A stretch of DNA of 42,762 nt from Nostocaceae cyanobacterium (GCA_030065825.1 JASJCY010000060.1:1-42762), one strand, 5' to 3'; counted from the stretch's first letter, positions 7,548-16,948 are shown. Numbers and translations: made by a program. Notes: generated by a model not told the origin, from the sequence alone.

Positions 7548-8165
7548 ATGATGCAAGCACAAGAGATTATGACCACAGAGGTCATCACCATTCGCGGGTC
7601 TGCAACAGTAGCGGAAGCGGTGAAATTGATGAAAGACAAAGGACTGCGGGCATTGATTGTGGAACCTCGCAACGAAGCTGACCCCTACGGTATGGTGACT
7701 GAAACTGATATTGTCAACAAGGTGGCAGCTTACGGACATGACCCGAAGAAAATGCGGGTCTACGAGATTATGACCAAACCTTGCATTGTGGTGAATGCAG
7801 AATTGGGTGTGGAATATGTGGCTCGCTTGTTTGCTCAAACCCGCATTCGCCGTGCTCCCGTAATTCAGGGAACAAAATTATTAGGAATTATTTCCGTCAG
7901 TGACATTCTCTTTAAGAGCGACTTTGTTGAGAAGCCAAAACGACTGTTTATCGAAGATCAACTTGAGGCTGCCCGAGAAGAAGCTCGTGCCATCTGCGAA
8001 GAAAAAGGTGCAACTTCTCGGGAATGTGCGGCAGCTTGGGATGTGGTTGAAGAACTCCAGGCTGAAGCAGCCGATCAGCGAGCGAAAAAGCAGCAGGAAA
8101 CCTCCTTACAATCATATTGTGAAGACAATCCTGATGCCCCAGAATGCCGGATTTACGAAGATTAA
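7548..8165 (+). CDS. CBS-CP12 fusion protein
   Basis: A 205-residue fusion. Residues 5-125 form a CBS pair (EIMTTEVITIRGS..., EIMTKPCIVVNAE..., with GMVTETDI and GIISVSDI cores). Residues 135-205 are a full CP12 domain with the core AAAWDVVEEL (161-170) and both cysteine pairs, Cys150/Cys160 and Cys191/Cys200, ending SYCEDNPDAPECRIYED. CP12 is the redox-controlled scaffold that inhibits GAPDH and phosphoribulokinase. CBS pairs bind adenine nucleotides, so the fusion probably couples energy state to Calvin-cycle control. Such fusions are known in cyanobacteria. The ATGs at 7548 and 7551 are both possible. The Gap2 target gene is 2.7 kb away on the other strand. Confidence 0.95.
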   Translation: MMQAQEIMTTEVITIRGSATVAEAVKLMKDKGLRALIVEPRNEADPYGMVTETDIVNKVAAYGHDPKKMRVYEIMTKPCIVVNAELGVEYVARLFAQTRIRRAPVIQGTKLLGIISVSDILFKSDFVEKPKRLFIEDQLEAAREEARAICEEKGATSRECAAAWDVVEELQAEAADQRAKKQQETSLQSYCEDNPDAPECRIYED

Positions 8166-8361
8166 GCTATTTCATTCCCAAAAAGATACGAATGAACAAC
8201 ACTAGACCTCTTGCAAAAGTGCCTTTTACAAAAGGTAGGCAACAAGGAACAGGTGTTTGCTGCACCGTTACAATCAGCGTTAATCAACCATAAACTCTAG
8301 TCTCAATTGCTTCCGGTACTGTGGGAAGATTATGAATGGGTAACACCCAGTACAAAATCGG

Positions 8362-9486
8362 ATGTTGCATTTGAGTTATCTTATGTTCAATTTAGTCAAA
8401 TCTTTTTGCAAACACAGCCAAATTGCACTGCTGTTGGTAACGCTATTTTTAGGTATAAGTACAATTGGGTGGACTCCCCCTAGTTATGCTGGGCTACCAG
8501 CTGGAAACGCCATTACTGATGGTAAAGCGCTACTAAGGTATGCACTTCCCATAGATAATCAACCGGTGCGGGAAGTGCAAGCTAACTTAGAAGACATTTC
8601 CAACCAATTGCGGGCAAATCGACGTTGGAGTGCTATTTCCAAGGATATTAGCAAAGCCTCACGGGTATTAGATAAACCTGACCAAATTTTAGACAGCATA
8701 CCAAAAGAACGTCAACCCCAAGCCCAAGCTTTAATTTCTCAACTCAAAGATGGGGTAAATTCCCTTAAAGAAATTGCCCAAACTAAAGATAAAGAACAAA
8801 TTGCCGAAAAACGTACCCAGTTACTGAATGTGGTAGGTGAATTAGAACAGTTGATGGTAACGGGATTCCCCTTTGAAGTTCCCAAAGAATACAGCAATTT
8901 ACCCCAACTCAAGGGTCGTGCCAGTATAGAAATGAAAACTAATAAGGGCAAGCTTACTATCGTTGTTGATGGTTACAATGCCCCTGTGACAGCCGGTAAT
9001 TTCGTCGATTTAGTGCAACGGGGTTTTTATAACGGCTTAGAATTTACCCGCGCTGAAGAATCTTACGTAGTGCAAACCGGAGATCCACCAGAAAAGGATA
9101 TTGATGGTTTTATTGACCCCAAAACTGGCAAATACCGTACTATTCCCCTAGAAATTATGGTAGAAGGCGATAAAGAACCAATATATGGCTTTACTTTTGA
9201 AGAACTAGGACTTTATACAGATTTACCCGTTCTACCTTTCTCCTCCTATGGTGTCATGGCAATGGCTCGTCCTCAAAATGATGTTAATGGAGGTTCTTCG
9301 CAAATTTTCTTTTTGCTGTATGATTCAGAACTCACCCCCGCAGGACGTAATATCTTAGATGGTCGTTATGCCGTGTTTGGCTATGTCACCGAAGGTAAAG
9401 ATGTATTAGGCAAAATTAAGGAAGGTGACAAAATTGAGTCTGCTCAAGTCATTCAAGGGGCAGATAAGTTAGTAGTTAGTAGTTAG
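8362..9486 (+). CDS. Lumenal cyclophilin-type peptidyl-prolyl isomerase, CYP38/TLP38-like
   Basis: A 374-residue exported protein. The signal peptide has a hydrophobic core (IALLLVTLFLGIST) and an AxA-like site, SYA-G, near residue 43. A helical bundle (about 50-165) is followed by a cyclophilin domain (about 185-370). This architecture matches plant CYP38, a thylakoid-lumen factor for photosystem II assembly. In the cyclophilin domain the arginine of the FxR motif is kept (FTRAEE, Arg230), but several other classical active-site residues seem changed, so isomerase activity may be weak. Start ATG at 8362; an ATG at 8383 would give a tidier signal peptide. The last residues (LVVSS) and the stop codon are supplied by the adjoining TTAGTAG heptamer repeat. 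Confidence 0.88.
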   Translation: MLHLSYLMFNLVKSFCKHSQIALLLVTLFLGISTIGWTPPSYAGLPAGNAITDGKALLRYALPIDNQPVREVQANLEDISNQLRANRRWSAISKDISKASRVLDKPDQILDSIPKERQPQAQALISQLKDGVNSLKEIAQTKDKEQIAEKRTQLLNVVGELEQLMVTGFPFEVPKEYSNLPQLKGRASIEMKTNKGKLTIVVDGYNAPVTAGNFVDLVQRGFYNGLEFTRAEESYVVQTGDPPEKDIDGFIDPKTGKYRTIPLEIMVEGDKEPIYGFTFEELGLYTDLPVLPFSSYGVMAMARPQNDVNGGSSQIFFLLYDSELTPAGRNILDGRYAVFGYVTEGKDVLGKIKEGDKIESAQVIQGADKLVVSS

Positions 9487-9547
9487 TAGTTAATAGTTAG
9501 TAGTTAGTAGTTAATAGTTAGTAGTTAGTAGTTAGTAGTTAGTAGTT
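9468..9547 (+). repeat. STRR, heptamer TTAGTAG-type
   Basis: About 11 imperfect copies of a 7-bp unit (TTAGTAG with TTAATAG variants). The repeat overlaps the last codons and stop of the cyclophilin gene and fills the gap to thiL. It is a short tandem repeat of the kind common in heterocystous cyanobacteria. Confidence 0.9.
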
Positions 9548-9590
9548 TGATTTGACTAGCTACTACTAGAACTAAATACTAACAAAAAAC

Positions 9591-10616
9591 ATGAAAGTAG
9601 CAGATGTTGGTGAGCAAGGATTATTAAAAATATTGCAAGCTTTTTGTCCTCCAGACATAATCGGAGACGATGCAGCTGTACTTAAAACCAATGCAAATCA
9701 ATCTTTAGTCGTCACCACTGATGTATTAGTAGATAACATACACTTCAGTGATATCACTACCTCTGCAACAGATGTAGGCTGGCGAGCAGCTGCCGCTAAT
9801 TTATCAGACTTAGCAGCAATGGGGGCTTCCCCTCTAGGTATTACTATTGGTCTAGGACTCCCTGCTAATCTCCCTGTAAACTGGGTAGAAAATTTATACC
9901 GAGGAATGACAGAATGCCTACAACGGTATAATACTCCAATTGTTGGTGGCGACATTGTGCGATCGCCCGTAATTACCATTGCCATCACAGCTTTTGGCGA
10001 AGTTGAGCCATTACATACTATTCGCCGCGACACTGCCAAAGTTGGGGATGCTATTGTAGTAACAGGTGTTCATGGAGCCTCACGGGCTGGCTTAGAATTA
10101 CTCTTACATCCCCAACTAGGAGACAATCTCAACACCACAGATAAACAAGCTTTGATTTGCGCTCATCAACGTCCCCAACCCAGGCTAGATGTCTTACCAA
10201 TACTCTGGGAAATTTTAGAATCTTATTCCTTACTCCCTAGATCATCCCACTCCCCATTTCCCATTTCTGGAATGGACAGCAGCGACGGTTTAGCAGATGC
10301 GGTGGTTCAAATTTGTCGTGCCAGTGGAGTTGGTGCAATATTGCATAGGCAACAAATTCCTTTGCCCAATGGTCTCCAAAATTGGCTGGAAGCAGGGCAA
10401 ATTATAGAATATGCCCTGTATGGTGGTGAAGACTTTCAACTGGTGCTGTGCTTGCCCACAGAACCAGCATACGAATTGGTAAGACGCTTAGATCAACCTG
10501 CAGCAGTTGTGGGAAAAATTATTGAAGGTTCACAAGTAATTTTGCGTGACCATAATCAAGAGTTACCCGACCAAGTTTTGAATCTTAGTCAAGGATTTCA
10601 ACACTTCACAAGTTAG
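9591..10616 (+). CDS. thiL: Thiamine-monophosphate kinase
   Basis: A 341-residue ATP-dependent kinase that converts thiamine monophosphate to thiamine diphosphate, the last step of cofactor synthesis. Family motifs are clear: IIGDDAAVL (23-31), TTDVLVDNIHF (42-52), NLSDLAAMGA (70-79), GGDIVRS (119-125) and GMDSSDGLAD (227-236). Between the QPRLDVLPIL helix and GMDSSDGLAD there is an insert (about residues 211-226, SLLPRSSHSPFPIS) encoded by DNA that looks like a CCCATTT-type tandem repeat. It is probably a repeat expansion tolerated in a loop. The start at 9591 directly follows the heptamer repeat, and no strong Shine-Dalgarno sequence is visible. Confidence 0.95.
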   Translation: MKVADVGEQGLLKILQAFCPPDIIGDDAAVLKTNANQSLVVTTDVLVDNIHFSDITTSATDVGWRAAAANLSDLAAMGASPLGITIGLGLPANLPVNWVENLYRGMTECLQRYNTPIVGGDIVRSPVITIAITAFGEVEPLHTIRRDTAKVGDAIVVTGVHGASRAGLELLLHPQLGDNLNTTDKQALICAHQRPQPRLDVLPILWEILESYSLLPRSSHSPFPISGMDSSDGLADAVVQICRASGVGAILHRQQIPLPNGLQNWLEAGQIIEYALYGGEDFQLVLCLPTEPAYELVRRLDQPAAVVGKIIEGSQVILRDHNQELPDQVLNLSQGFQHFTS

Positions 10617-10757
10617 GAGTTTGTAGGGGCGCAATGCTTGCGCCCAAAAGTTAGAAATTAGGAGTTTGTAGGGGCGCAATGCTTGCGCCCAAAAGTTAGA
10701 AATTAGGAGTTTGTAGGGGCGCAATGCTTGCGCCCAAAAGTTAGAAATTAGGAGTTT
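10613..10757. repeat. Three tandem 45-bp palindromic repeats
   Basis: Three near-identical 45-bp units start at 10613, 10658 and 10703, with a partial fourth at 10748. Each contains the perfect hairpin GGGCGCA-ATGCT-TGCGCCC. The first unit overlaps the thiL stop codon. Because 45 is a multiple of 3, a repetitive reading frame exists on the minus strand, but it is an artefact. Related single copies occur at 25574-25616 (inverted) and 38197-38223. Confidence 0.9.
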
Positions 10758-10817
10758 GGAATTTTTGATTTTCCATTCATCACTTATCACTCTTAACTCT
10801 TAACTCTTAACTTTTAA

Positions 10818-11834
10818 TTAGCTCCACTTCTGGGCTACTAACTCAGCCAAGTCAACAACTCTCTGGCTGTAACCCCATTCGTTGTCATACCAAGCCATAA
10901 CTTTTACCATGTCACTGCCCATGACCAAGGTTAAGCTAGCATCGACAATGGAAGAAGCATCAGTACCTTGGTGATCGGATGATACCAAAGGTAGATCGCA
11001 GTAGTCTAAAATCCCCTTTAATTGACCTTCAGCGGCATCTTTTAGTGCTTGGTTGACTTCTTCTACAATGGTAGGTTTTTCCACCTGTACAACGAAATCT
11101 ACCATGGAAACATTGGGAGTAGGTACGCGCAATGCTACACCATTCAGCTTACCCTTGAGGTCTGGTATTACTAACGCCACCGCTTTTGCCGCACCAGTAG
11201 AAGTAGGTACAATGTTTATAGCTGCTGCACGAGCGCGTCGAGGATCTCTGTGAGAAGCATCAAGCAAACGCTGGTCACCAGTATAACTGTGGGTAGTAGT
11301 CATGGTACCTTTGATAATGCCGAATTTCTCGTGCAATACCTTGGCAACAGGAGCCAAACAGTTAGTTGTACAGCTGGCATTGCTAATTACTTGATATTTG
11401 CTGGGGTCGTAATCTTGGTGATTAACACCCACTACAAAAGTCCCAACATTACCACCTTTACCAGGAGCAGTAATCAATACCTTCTTAGCTCCAGCCTTGA
11501 TATGTTTTGATGCTCCTTCTTCCGTAACAAATACCCCAGTTGATTCAATAATTAGATCAATGTCCCAATCTTTCCAGGGCAAGTTTTCTGGGTTGCGATC
11601 GGATACGCACTTAATGACTTTACCGTTAACGGTGAGGGAGTTTTCATCTGCGCTGATGTCAACACCTTTGAGCTTCCCTAGCATTGAATCATACTTCAGC
11701 AGGTGAGCGTTTGTTCTGGGGTCTGATGTGTCATTTATTGCCACTAGGTCGAGATTACTATTCTCTCTACCTAGCCAACAGCGCATAAAGTTACGTCCGA
11801 TCCGCCCAAAACCGTTAATTGCAACTCTAATCAC
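10818..11834 (-). CDS. gap2: Glyceraldehyde-3-phosphate dehydrogenase, Calvin-cycle type
   Basis: A 338-residue GAPDH of the cyanobacterial Gap2 type, which uses NADPH (also NADH) for the reductive Calvin-cycle step. Visible features are the NAD(P)-binding N-terminus [12 protein letters not shown] (5-16), catalytic Cys155 in SNASCTTNC, His182 in [10 protein letters not shown], and the C-terminal [15 protein letters not shown] helix. The N-terminus [15 protein letters not shown] and the [11 protein letters not shown] segment favour Gap2 over glycolytic Gap1. Gap2 is the partner of CP12; a CBS-CP12 gene lies nearby. The upstream 314 bp is AT-rich and contains no recognised operator. nadD lies upstream in the same orientation. 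Confidence 0.96.
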   Translation of the reverse strand: MIRVAINGFGRIGRNFMRCWLGRENSNLDLVAINDTSDPRTNAHLLKYDSMLGKLKGVDISADENSLTVNGKVIKCVSDRNPENLPWKDWDIDLIIESTGVFVTEEGASKHIKAGAKKVLITAPGKGGNVGTFVVGVNHQDYDPSKYQVISNASCTTNCLAPVAKVLHEKFGIIKGTMTTTHSYTGDQRLLDASHRDPRRARAAAINIVPTSTGAAKAVALVIPDLKGKLNGVALRVPTPNVSMVDFVVQVEKPTIVEEVNQALKDAAEGQLKGILDYCDLPLVSSDHQGTDASSIVDASLTLVMGSDMVKVMAWYDNEWGYSQRVVDLAELVAQKWS

Positions 11835-11997
11835 AGCGTCTTGCCCTCTGTTTATTTTATGCCTATAAAAATCCTATGGATGAACCTGATCATATCGCAA
11901 AGAGGGGGTATTTATAACTATGAAGTGTTAGATCCATAAAAAAAAATAAAATTTTTCACCTATGGGTGGAAGTTGGAGACTGGGAGAGAGGGAGGAC

Positions 11998-12170
11998 AAG
12001 GTTTACCCCAACTCCTAAATCCTAACTTCTAAATTCTAACTCCTAACTACTCCCTTGGGTGTTCTAAGATTACCTATAACAATTTCTCCTCCTCTTCCCC
12101 CTCTTCCCCCTCTTCCCCCTCTTCCCTATTCCCTATTCCCCCTCTTCCCTATTCCCTATTCCCCATTCCA
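11998..12170. repeat. STRR cluster, CTAACTT- and CTTCCCC-type
   Basis: Degenerate CTAACTC/CTAAATT heptamers (12007-12048) are followed by CCCTCTT and CCCTATT units (about 12090-12168). The second block supplies the last codons and stop of nadD on the minus strand. The rest of the gap upstream of gap2 (11835-11997) shows only AT-rich leader sequence. Confidence 0.8.
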
Positions 12171-12778
12171 TAGAGATTATGTTGAGTAATGTAAATTCTT
12201 ACGGGTTCTGGGACTAAATAGCGAATTGAATGGTGTTTGCGACACTGGTTACGAATTAAACTTGACGAAAGTCCCACTAAAGGGATATGCATTAATTGCC
12301 AGTGTATGCTAATGCACTGCTTGTGCAGTTGTTGCTCCACTTGCTTGCAGATTAATTCGCTTTGAGTTACATTCTCACCACTTAGGAGTCGGGGTGCAAT
12401 TAACCAATGACACAATTGAGCTAGTTCCCCTCCCCGATACCAATGGGGTAAAGTTTGGAAAGCATCTAAACCTACAATCCAGTACCAGTGAGCATTTGGT
12501 TCGCAATCAGATAAGTCCATCAAAGTGTTAATGGCAAAGGATGTACCACAGCGATTTTTCTCTACCAGGGAAACAGCAAACCCTGGATTGTCTGCGATCG
12601 CTAGTTCTACCATTGCTACTCGATGTTCAAAGTCGGTCACTTGTTTATGAGGAGGATTATAGGATGGTACCCAAATTAATTTGTCTAGAGATGCTTGATC
12701 TAAAGCTGTTTCGGCTAGCAGCAGGTGTCCCCAATGGACTGGATCAAATGTGCCACCAAAAATTCCTACTTGCCCCAT
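12149..12778 (-). CDS. nadD: Nicotinate-nucleotide adenylyltransferase
   Basis: A 209-residue nucleotidyltransferase that adenylates nicotinate mononucleotide in NAD synthesis. It has the N-terminal GIFGGTFDPVHWGH motif (5-18, with the HxGH signature HWGH at 15-18), WYWIVGLDAFQTLPHW in the middle, and the C-terminal GLSSSLIR motif for ATP phosphate binding. The final residues (GMGNRE) and the stop codon are read from CCCTATT heptamer repeats, so the original C-terminus has been replaced or extended by a few residues. The start ATG at 12778 has no strong ribosome-binding site. It lies upstream of gap2 in the same direction but is separated by about 300 bp of repeats. Confidence 0.93.
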   Translation of the reverse strand: MGQVGIFGGTFDPVHWGHLLLAETALDQASLDKLIWVPSYNPPHKQVTDFEHRVAMVELAIADNPGFAVSLVEKNRCGTSFAINTLMDLSDCEPNAHWYWIVGLDAFQTLPHWYRGGELAQLCHWLIAPRLLSGENVTQSELICKQVEQQLHKQCISIHWQLMHIPLVGLSSSLIRNQCRKHHSIRYLVPEPVRIYITQHNLYGMGNRE

Positions 12779-12868
12779 TGATTCATTTTATTGTTCGGTT
12801 TGATGCAATTTCAAATCAGCCGTCATGAACTGGGTACACTAGAACAGATGAAAATGGACATGGGATAT

Positions 12869-12970
12869 TTTCCCTGTTCCCTATTCCCTATTCCCTATTC
12901 CCTATTCCCTGTTCCCTATTCCCTGTTCCCTATTCCCTGTTCCCTATTTTCTGTTTCCTATTCTCTATTT
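12869..12970. repeat. STRR, TTCCCTA-type, in the nadD/murC gap
   Basis: About a dozen imperfect heptamers of TTCCCTA/TTCCCTG lie between divergent nadD and murC. The rest of this 506-bp gap (12971-13284) is AT-rich with no convincing gene; a 63-codon frame at 13022-13213 lacks any supporting feature. Confidence 0.85.
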
Positions 12971-13284
12971 TCAAGCTAGTTTGATTTCTGTTGTAATATT
13001 GTAGCGATTTTTAACAATTGAGTGCAAAATATGTATTTTAAAACACAGTCATTTATATCCCGAAGTTGCAGAAATTTTCAGAATAAACATAATAGTAGGT
13101 CAGGAATAGAAAAAGCCGACTGTGCAGGTAAAATCATTCTGAACAAGTACATAACTAAGGGAAAAATAAACTCATTATCAACAATTAAAACTAAAGGGGG
13201 GCAGTATCCGTAAAAAACAAAACCCTGCTATGATACCGATGTTATTTGAGATGACTGTGTGGTGTGGTGTTTGAGGAACAAACA

Positions 13285-14745
13285 ATGGAAAATTCTGTAG
13301 ACTTTGGCGGTAGACCATTTCATTTTATCGGTGTTGGCGGTATTGGCATGTCGGCATTGGCACATGTATTAGCAAAACGTCAATTACCAGTATCTGGTTC
13401 GGATCTTCGTGCTAATCACATTACTCGACGCTTGGAATCAATTGGGGTTCATATTTTTGCTAAACAAGAAGGCAGTAATCTTCAATTTTTTCAGCTCCAG
13501 AAAAAGGTTGATGGAGTCTTAAAAGAGGCAGAAAAAATACCTATTGGTGTGAGTAAAAACGTACCCCAAGTTATCTGTTCCACAGCGATTAACACTAGCA
13601 ATTTAGAATATAAAGCAGCGATGGAACTGGGTTGTCCGATTTTCCATCGCTCTGATTTATTGGCAGCATTAATTGCTGAATATTACAGCATTGCAGTGGC
13701 AGGAACCCACGGCAAAACAACAACCAGTAGCATGATTGGTTATATGTTATTGGAGGCTGGTTTAGATCCAACAATTATTGTTGGTGGGGAAGTAAATGCT
13801 TGGGAAGGTAATGCCAGACTGGGAGAGAGCGAGTATTTGGTGGCTGAAGCGGATGAATCCGATGGTTCCCTGGTTAAACACGCTCCGAAAATTGGCATTA
13901 TTACTAATATTGAGTTGGATCATCCCGACCACTACCAAACTTTAGAGGAAGTAGTTGACACCTTCAAAACATTTGCTGGTAGCTGTGAAACTTTGATTGG
14001 TAGTATTGATTGCCAGACAGTGCGGGATTGCTTCCAACCCACAGTTAGCTACAGTCTAAATGGAGACACAAACGCTGACTACACAGTTACAAATATTGAC
14101 TATCGTGCCGATGGCACAACAGCTTTAGTCTGGGAGAGGGGTAAAGCTTTGGGTGTACTGAATTTGCGCGTACTCAGTCGCCATAATCTCAGCAATGCTC
14201 TTGCCGCTGTTGCTGTTGGTCGTCTATTAGGTTTAGAATTCGGGAAAATTGCTAAGGGTCTTGCTACTTTTACAGGTGCAAGACGTCGCTTTGAGGTGCG
14301 GGGTGAGGTAAATGGCATCACCTTTATTGATGATTATGCCCATCATCCCAGCGAGATTCGCGCTACTCTAGCTGCTGCGCGTCTACAAACAAGACCGGGA
14401 CAAAGATTGGTTGCTATCTTTCAACCCCACCGTTATAGCCGCACCCTGACTTTTTTAGAAGAATTTGCCGAGTCTTTTAGCCACGCTGATATGGTTGTCC
14501 TCACCGATATTTATAGTGCAGGAGAAGCAAATTCAGGAATCATTAGTGGCGAAGATTTAGCAGCAAAAATTGCCTTGCAACATCCACAGATAAGTTATCA
14601 ACCTAGTTTAAATTCTGTCTGCGAACATTTGCTGGAAACATTGCGTCCTGGAGATCTAGCACTGTTTTTAGGAGCTGGTAATTTAAATCAGGTAATTCCT
14701 GAACTAATTGCAAGTTTTCGTCAACCTGCAACAGCCACACCCTAA
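13285..14745 (+). CDS. murC: UDP-N-acetylmuramate--L-alanine ligase
   Basis: A 486-residue Mur ligase adding L-alanine to UDP-MurNAc, the first step of the peptidoglycan stem peptide. It has the Rossmann start FHFIGVGGIGMSALA (about 12-26), the P-loop AGTHGKTTTSS (about 139-149), the central NIELDHPDHY, and the ligase C-terminal region DDYAHHPSEI and FQPHRYSRT. I chose ATG at 13285, with GAGGA 7-8 nt upstream; an in-frame GTG at 13264 is possible. There is an unusual extra stretch of about 20 residues (ELQ/KKVDGVLKEAEKIPIGV region, about 70-92) in the first domain, likely a lineage-specific loop. murB follows after 180 bp, and the order murC-murB is common in bacteria. Confidence 0.96.
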   Translation: MENSVDFGGRPFHFIGVGGIGMSALAHVLAKRQLPVSGSDLRANHITRRLESIGVHIFAKQEGSNLQFFQLQKKVDGVLKEAEKIPIGVSKNVPQVICSTAINTSNLEYKAAMELGCPIFHRSDLLAALIAEYYSIAVAGTHGKTTTSSMIGYMLLEAGLDPTIIVGGEVNAWEGNARLGESEYLVAEADESDGSLVKHAPKIGIITNIELDHPDHYQTLEEVVDTFKTFAGSCETLIGSIDCQTVRDCFQPTVSYSLNGDTNADYTVTNIDYRADGTTALVWERGKALGVLNLRVLSRHNLSNALAAVAVGRLLGLEFGKIAKGLATFTGARRRFEVRGEVNGITFIDDYAHHPSEIRATLAAARLQTRPGQRLVAIFQPHRYSRTLTFLEEFAESFSHADMVVLTDIYSAGEANSGIISGEDLAAKIALQHPQISYQPSLNSVCEHLLETLRPGDLALFLGAGNLNQVIPELIASFRQPATATP

Positions 14746-14925
14746 AATTTGACTCACAAACTGAGCCAATTAAAACACCTGCATTCAGAACAATTGGAAA
14801 GCTTCCTTGCACACTTGTTTTTCTCACTAGTTTTGTACTCCGATAGCAAAGTTTTGATTGCATCGCAGCACAACCGTATTTATACGGAATATATAGGTGA
14901 CGACTCAACTGAATTTTAAACAAAT

Positions 14926-15924
14926 ATGACAATTTCTCAAGCAGCGGCAAAGGTTTGCTCCATATCTGGTATTGCTGAGCGCAAACCACAAAGAGCAAAA
15001 GTGGACGATAGTAAAAAAATTTATCTCCCTGGCACTGACTGTGTCATCAAATCCCAAGCTTCTCTATCAAGCTATACTTCCTACAGAGTAGGAGGTCCAG
15101 CAGAATGGTACGTTGCTCCCCGTAATATAGAAGCCTTAAGAGCAAGTATTGAATATGCAAAAATGTGTAACTTACCAGTAACAATATTGGGGGCAGGTTC
15201 TAACTTACTGGTGAGTGATCGCGGTATTCCTGGCTTAGTGATTGGTACTCGTCACTTACGTCACAGCCATTTTGACCGAGAAACGGGTTTACTAACGGTG
15301 GCTGCGGGTGAATCAATCCCTGGTTTGGCATGGTCAGCAGCGGAACTTGGTTGGCAAGGCTTAGAATGGGCTGTAGGTATCCCTGGTACCGTTGGTGGTG
15401 CTGTGGTAATGAATGCCGGGGCACATAATAGCTGTATCGCAGAGATTTTAGTTAGTGCCCAGATACTATTGCCTAATGGCACACTCTCAGTGGTCACTCC
15501 CGAACAGTTGGGTTATAGCTACCGTAGCTCTATTTTACAAGCTAGCAATCGTATAGTTACCCAAGCCACTTTCCGACTACAACCAGGGGCAGATCCTGCT
15601 CAGGTTTTGGCTGTAACCAAGGAACACAAACGCCATCGCTTAAGTACTCAGCCTTACGATAAGCCCAGTTGTGGTAGTGTGTTCCGCAATCCCAAGCCTT
15701 ACTCAGCTGGTTGGTTAATTGAACAAACTGGTCTCAAAGGCTTCCAAATTGGCAAAGCACAGGTAGCACAACGCCATGCTAATTTTATCATTAACTGTGG
15801 TGGAGCGAATGCTGGGGATATTTTCCGCCTTATTCGCCATATCCAGTGCCGAGTACAAGAACAATGGTCTGTTCTATTGCAGCCAGAAGTAAAAATGATT
15901 GGAGAATTTCCAGTAGCTATTTGA
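14926..15924 (+). CDS. murB: UDP-N-acetylenolpyruvoylglucosamine reductase
   Basis: A 332-residue FAD-dependent, NADPH-using cytosolic enzyme that makes UDP-MurNAc, the substrate of MurC. Family features are [14 protein letters not shown] (about 51-64), the FAD-binding [12 protein letters not shown] (about 86-97), [17 protein letters not shown] (about 150-166), the proton-donor region [18 protein letters not shown] (about 249-266), and the catalytic glutamate in [12 protein letters not shown] near the C-terminus. The first about 35 residues are variable and form a poorly conserved extension. Start ATG at 14926 is not strongly supported by a ribosome-binding site. It is likely coexpressed with murC. 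Confidence 0.96.
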   Translation: MTISQAAAKVCSISGIAERKPQRAKVDDSKKIYLPGTDCVIKSQASLSSYTSYRVGGPAEWYVAPRNIEALRASIEYAKMCNLPVTILGAGSNLLVSDRGIPGLVIGTRHLRHSHFDRETGLLTVAAGESIPGLAWSAAELGWQGLEWAVGIPGTVGGAVVMNAGAHNSCIAEILVSAQILLPNGTLSVVTPEQLGYSYRSSILQASNRIVTQATFRLQPGADPAQVLAVTKEHKRHRLSTQPYDKPSCGSVFRNPKPYSAGWLIEQTGLKGFQIGKAQVAQRHANFIINCGGANAGDIFRLIRHIQCRVQEQWSVLLQPEVKMIGEFPVAI

Positions 15925-16041
15925 AGCTTAACATTAACCTACAATTCAATGTTCATCGCTTATAGACAAAAATAGACAATTTACCGACCGCATCTATAAT
16001 TGAATTTGATTTGTGATTTCCAGCACAGGGGGATAAAAACG

Positions 16042-16386
16042 ATGACAAAAGGACAGGGATTTGGCTTTGGCTTAGGAAAAATGAAGGAACTGGCTGACGC
16101 TTTTAAAAAGGCACAGCAAGTTCAAGAAGGTGCCAAACAACTCCAAGAAGAGTTAGAACAAATGGAAATTGAAGGAGAAGCTGGTGGTGGTTTAATTAAA
16201 GTCATTGTTAGTGGTAACCAAGAACCAAAGCGAGTGGAAATTTCTCCAGATGCTCTTGGTGAAGGTGCAGAGGTACTTGCTGACCTAGTAACAGCAGCCA
16301 TGAAGGACGCATACCAAAAGTCTACAGCAACCATGCGGGAACGTATGGAAGACTTAACCAGCGGTTTGGAACTTCCCGGATTTTAG
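16042..16386 (+). CDS. YbaB/EbfC family nucleoid-associated protein
   Basis: A 114-residue small DNA-binding protein of the YbaB/EbfC family, which forms dimers with protruding helices and coats DNA. Visible features are a Gly/Phe-rich N-terminus, the long amphipathic helix [20 protein letters not shown], the strand [20 protein letters not shown], and the second helical region [15 protein letters not shown]. The ATG at 16042 follows a strong GGGGG sequence about 8-10 nt upstream, better than the TTG at 16000. It sits between murB and the tyrosine phosphatase in the same orientation. Function in cyanobacteria is little characterised. Confidence 0.93.
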   Translation: MTKGQGFGFGLGKMKELADAFKKAQQVQEGAKQLQEELEQMEIEGEAGGGLIKVIVSGNQEPKRVEISPDALGEGAEVLADLVTAAMKDAYQKSTATMRERMEDLTSGLELPGF

Positions 16387-16437
16387 TAGTTAGTCATTAG
16401 TCATTAGTCATTTGTCATGAAAAAATGACTAATGACT
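16385..16437. repeat. STRR, TTAGTCA-type, with inverted half
   Basis: Several heptamers of TTAGTCA/TTTGTCA are followed by an inverted copy (AATGACTAATGACT), giving a hairpin between the ybaB stop and the phosphatase start. It may serve as a transcript end. Confidence 0.7.
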
Positions 16438-16460
16438 GGTGATCAAAGATGGATTAATTT

Positions 16461-16946
16461 ATGGCTTATAAGCTACTATTTGTCTGTTTGGGAAATATCT
16501 GTCGATCACCATCGGCAGAGAATATCATGAATCATCTGATTGCTGAGAATAATTTGAGCGATCGCATTATCTGTGACTCTGCTGGTACATCCAGTTATCA
16601 CATCGGTAGTCCACCAGACCGACGGATGAATGCTGCGGCTAGTAAAAAACTAGGTATTCAACTGCGGGGTCGAGCTCGTCAATTTGAAATCTCGGATTTT
16701 CGAGATTTTGATTTGATTTTGGCAATGGATAGGGAAAATTACCAAAATATCCTCTATCTTGACTCCACTGGGCAATATCAAGACAAAGTGCGTTTGATGT
16801 GTGATTTTTGCTCCCGCTACAGCTTCACAGAAGTTCCAGACCCCTACTACGGTGGTGTGGAAGGTTTTAACCAAGTGATCGATTTACTCGTCGATGCCTG
16901 TGAAGGTCTACTGGAACATATCAATAACCAGAAATCTTTGCATTAA
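16461..16946 (+). CDS. Low-molecular-weight protein-tyrosine phosphatase
   Basis: A 161-residue cytosolic phosphatase. The signature CLGNICRSP (residues 9-17) contains the nucleophile Cys9 and the phosphate-binding Arg15 of the CX5R loop. The general-acid aspartate is in the C-terminal VPDPYYGG motif. DLILAMDREN is also a family landmark. It dephosphorylates tyrosines on protein kinases and polysaccharide-export systems in other bacteria; no partner kinase is nearby. Start ATG at 16461. Confidence 0.95.
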   Translation: MAYKLLFVCLGNICRSPSAENIMNHLIAENNLSDRIICDSAGTSSYHIGSPPDRRMNAAASKKLGIQLRGRARQFEISDFRDFDLILAMDRENYQNILYLDSTGQYQDKVRLMCDFCSRYSFTEVPDPYYGGVEGFNQVIDLLVDACEGLLEHINNQKSLH

Positions 16947-16948
16947 AG

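Noticed and set aside
8205-8361. IS-derived end (GACCTCTTGCAAAAG-type) between CBS-CP12 and the cyclophilin gene
   Set aside because: Only one short end-like motif near 8207 is seen, with no partner or transposase, so it is too weak to annotate.
10563-10790. Protein gene on the minus strand
   Set aside because: It is a repeating peptide read from the 45-bp tandem repeat.
12791-12979. Short protein gene between nadD and murC
   Set aside because: Most of the frame is a translation of TTCCCTA heptamers.
13022-13213. Short protein gene upstream of murC
   Set aside because: No ribosome-binding site, no recognised family, and composition like random AT-rich sequence; it probably lies in the murC leader region.
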